From Lachnospiraceae bacterium UBA6998 (lineage in GTDB: Bacteria > Bacillota > Clostridia > Lachnospirales > Lachnospiraceae), in contig DJXS01000030.1 of the NCBI GenBank assembly GCA_002448395.1, positions 764-34,936 on the forward strand: DNA of 34,173 bases, given 5' to 3'. The position numbers were made by a program, and so were the translations under genes. Below the pieces are notes generated by a model. It was not told the origin of the DNA, ran no database searches, and worked only from the letters and a program-made list of their open reading frames with translations. This document shows positions 33,844 to 34,173 of the stretch, piece after piece (the first letter of the stretch is position 1; each line of letters starts with the position of its first letter).

Positions 33844-33901
33844 AAAAAGGGGCTGTCGCATTAAGCGAAGGATTAAATCCTGCGCGGGTGCGGCAAGCCC
33901 C
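33842..33901 (-). terminator. Terminator-like hairpin, oriented mainly for a minus-strand transcript
   Basis: GGGGCTGTCGCA at 33849-33860 pairs with TGCGGCAAGCCCC at 33889-33901 (one bulge, wobbles), with inner pairing GGATT/AATCC in the loop. A run of seven A precedes it on the plus strand, giving U7 after the stem on the minus strand; on the plus strand only TTC follows. It also lies right behind the ROK stop codon and may weakly end that transcript. Confidence 0.65.
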
Positions 33902-34126
33902 TTCAAAATTGCATTGAAATCGCGGGATTCACACAGATCCTTCCTTTCGCTGCGGAGGGAACCGCTGATCCAAAACTCGCCGTCCGCTCTAGAGACCTAC
34001 CGGCTCGGACATGTTGGGCTTTCGGGCTGCAGGAGCTGCAGCCCTCATTCCCTCCTCCGCTCGGTCAGGATCAGGTTCATCCGGGCCGCTTATTCAAAGC
34101 AGTTTTTCCGGGGCTTGCCGCACCCG
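33885..34126. other. Nested inverted repeats: candidate structured RNA or mobile-element remnant
   Basis: No gene is seen in 33844-34173. The stretch folds on itself over 240 bases: CGGGTGCGGCAAGCCCC (33885-33901) is perfectly complementary to 34110-34126; inside it, imperfect pairing of 33905-33918 with 34093-34107; GATCCT (33936-33941) with AGGATC (34067-34072); GCGGAGGGAA (33952-33961) with TTCCCTCCTCCGC (34048-34060, one bulge); and at the tip GTCCG/CGGAC (33982-34010) and a 9-bp hairpin (34024-34044). The nesting argues for a rod-like RNA; the strand is uncertain, but a U7 terminator favours minus. I find no hallmarks of SRP RNA, RNase P RNA, tmRNA or 6S RNA. Confidence 0.55.
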
Positions 34127-34173
34127 TCCGGACCTGATCCATGACGCTTGACAGGCAGGTCACTTTTCATATC

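Noticed and set aside
33849..33870. Terminal inverted repeat of an insertion sequence (GGGGCTGTCGCA start)
   Set aside because: Such ends occur in some Firmicute elements, but there is no transposase, no target duplication in view, and similar sequences are common in clostridial terminators; kept only as an alternative for the right-edge element.
33885..34173. SRP RNA, RNase P RNA, tmRNA, T-box or cobalamin riboswitch at the right edge
   Set aside because: A CAGGTCCGGA stretch recalls SRP RNA and GACCTGCC recalls the B12 box, but the SRP GGAAGG loop with its AGCAGCC, the RNase P GAGGAAAGTCC, tRNA-like ends and the rest of the B12 core are all missing.

Overview
The window looks like a chromosomal segment of a moderately GC-rich, low-redundancy Gram-positive anaerobe of the class Clostridia, most likely a butyrate-forming Lachnospiraceae-type gut or rumen bacterium. 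The grounds are strong AGGAGG ribosome-binding sites, a stand-alone butyryl-CoA:acetate CoA-transferase, a short MetH with its reactivation domain encoded separately, VanS/OmpR-style two-component systems, YfhO membrane proteins, and a GH3 beta-glucosidase with the inverted domain order described from Butyrivibrio and Ruminococcus. The species assignment is inference. I see no phage, plasmid, CRISPR or rRNA genes.

Layout. 1-67: the 3' end of a tRNA (probably Lys) and its terminator. 229-5399 (+): a polytopic membrane protein, a YfhO-family membrane protein and MTA/SAH nucleosidase (mtnN), all overlapping and probably co-transcribed. 5518-5997 (-): luxS, convergent with mtnN. 6161-10879 (+): a histidine kinase, its OmpR-type regulator, the 16S rRNA pseudouridine synthase RsuA and a large lipoprotein. 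10941-12572 (-): a membrane-anchored, Ig-domain polysaccharide deacetylase. 12747-15845 (+): MetH reactivation protein and MetH. 15868-16122 (-): a small acidic conserved protein. 16233-16931 (+): deoC. 16989-18260 (-): trxA-trxB. 18474-19817 (+): butyryl-CoA:acetate CoA-transferase. 19818-20253: a 436-base gap holding a terminator, a probable small RNA with its own promoter and terminator, and a promoter. 20254-24108 (+): a second two-component system and an SH3/NlpC-P60 cell-wall hydrolase. 24172-27276 (-): a second, larger YfhO protein. 27430-33843 (+): tex, an inverted-order GH3 glycosidase, a GtrA-family protein and a ROK sugar kinase interrupted by an in-frame TAG. 33844-34173: no gene, but a strongly self-complementary region that looks like a structured RNA or a small mobile-element remnant.

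Themes. (i) Activated methyl cycle: MtnN splits S-adenosylhomocysteine, LuxS splits the S-ribosylhomocysteine product (releasing the AI-2 precursor), and MetH plus its reactivation partner remethylate homocysteine; all four genes lie within 11 kb. (ii) Cell envelope: two YfhO proteins, a GT-C-like membrane protein, GtrA, a deacetylase, an NlpC/P60 hydrolase and two sensor systems. (iii) Central and redox metabolism: DeoC, thioredoxin system, butyrate CoA-transferase. (iv) Beta-glucoside use: cytoplasmic GH3 and a ROK kinase.

Most worth a second look: the TAG-interrupted ROK kinase, the nested inverted-repeat element at the right edge, the orphan small RNA at about 20021-20164, the 12-bp perfect inverted repeat at the start point of the NlpC/P60 gene, the split MetH with a cysteine cluster on its partner, and the degenerate ATP-binding domain of the second histidine kinase.
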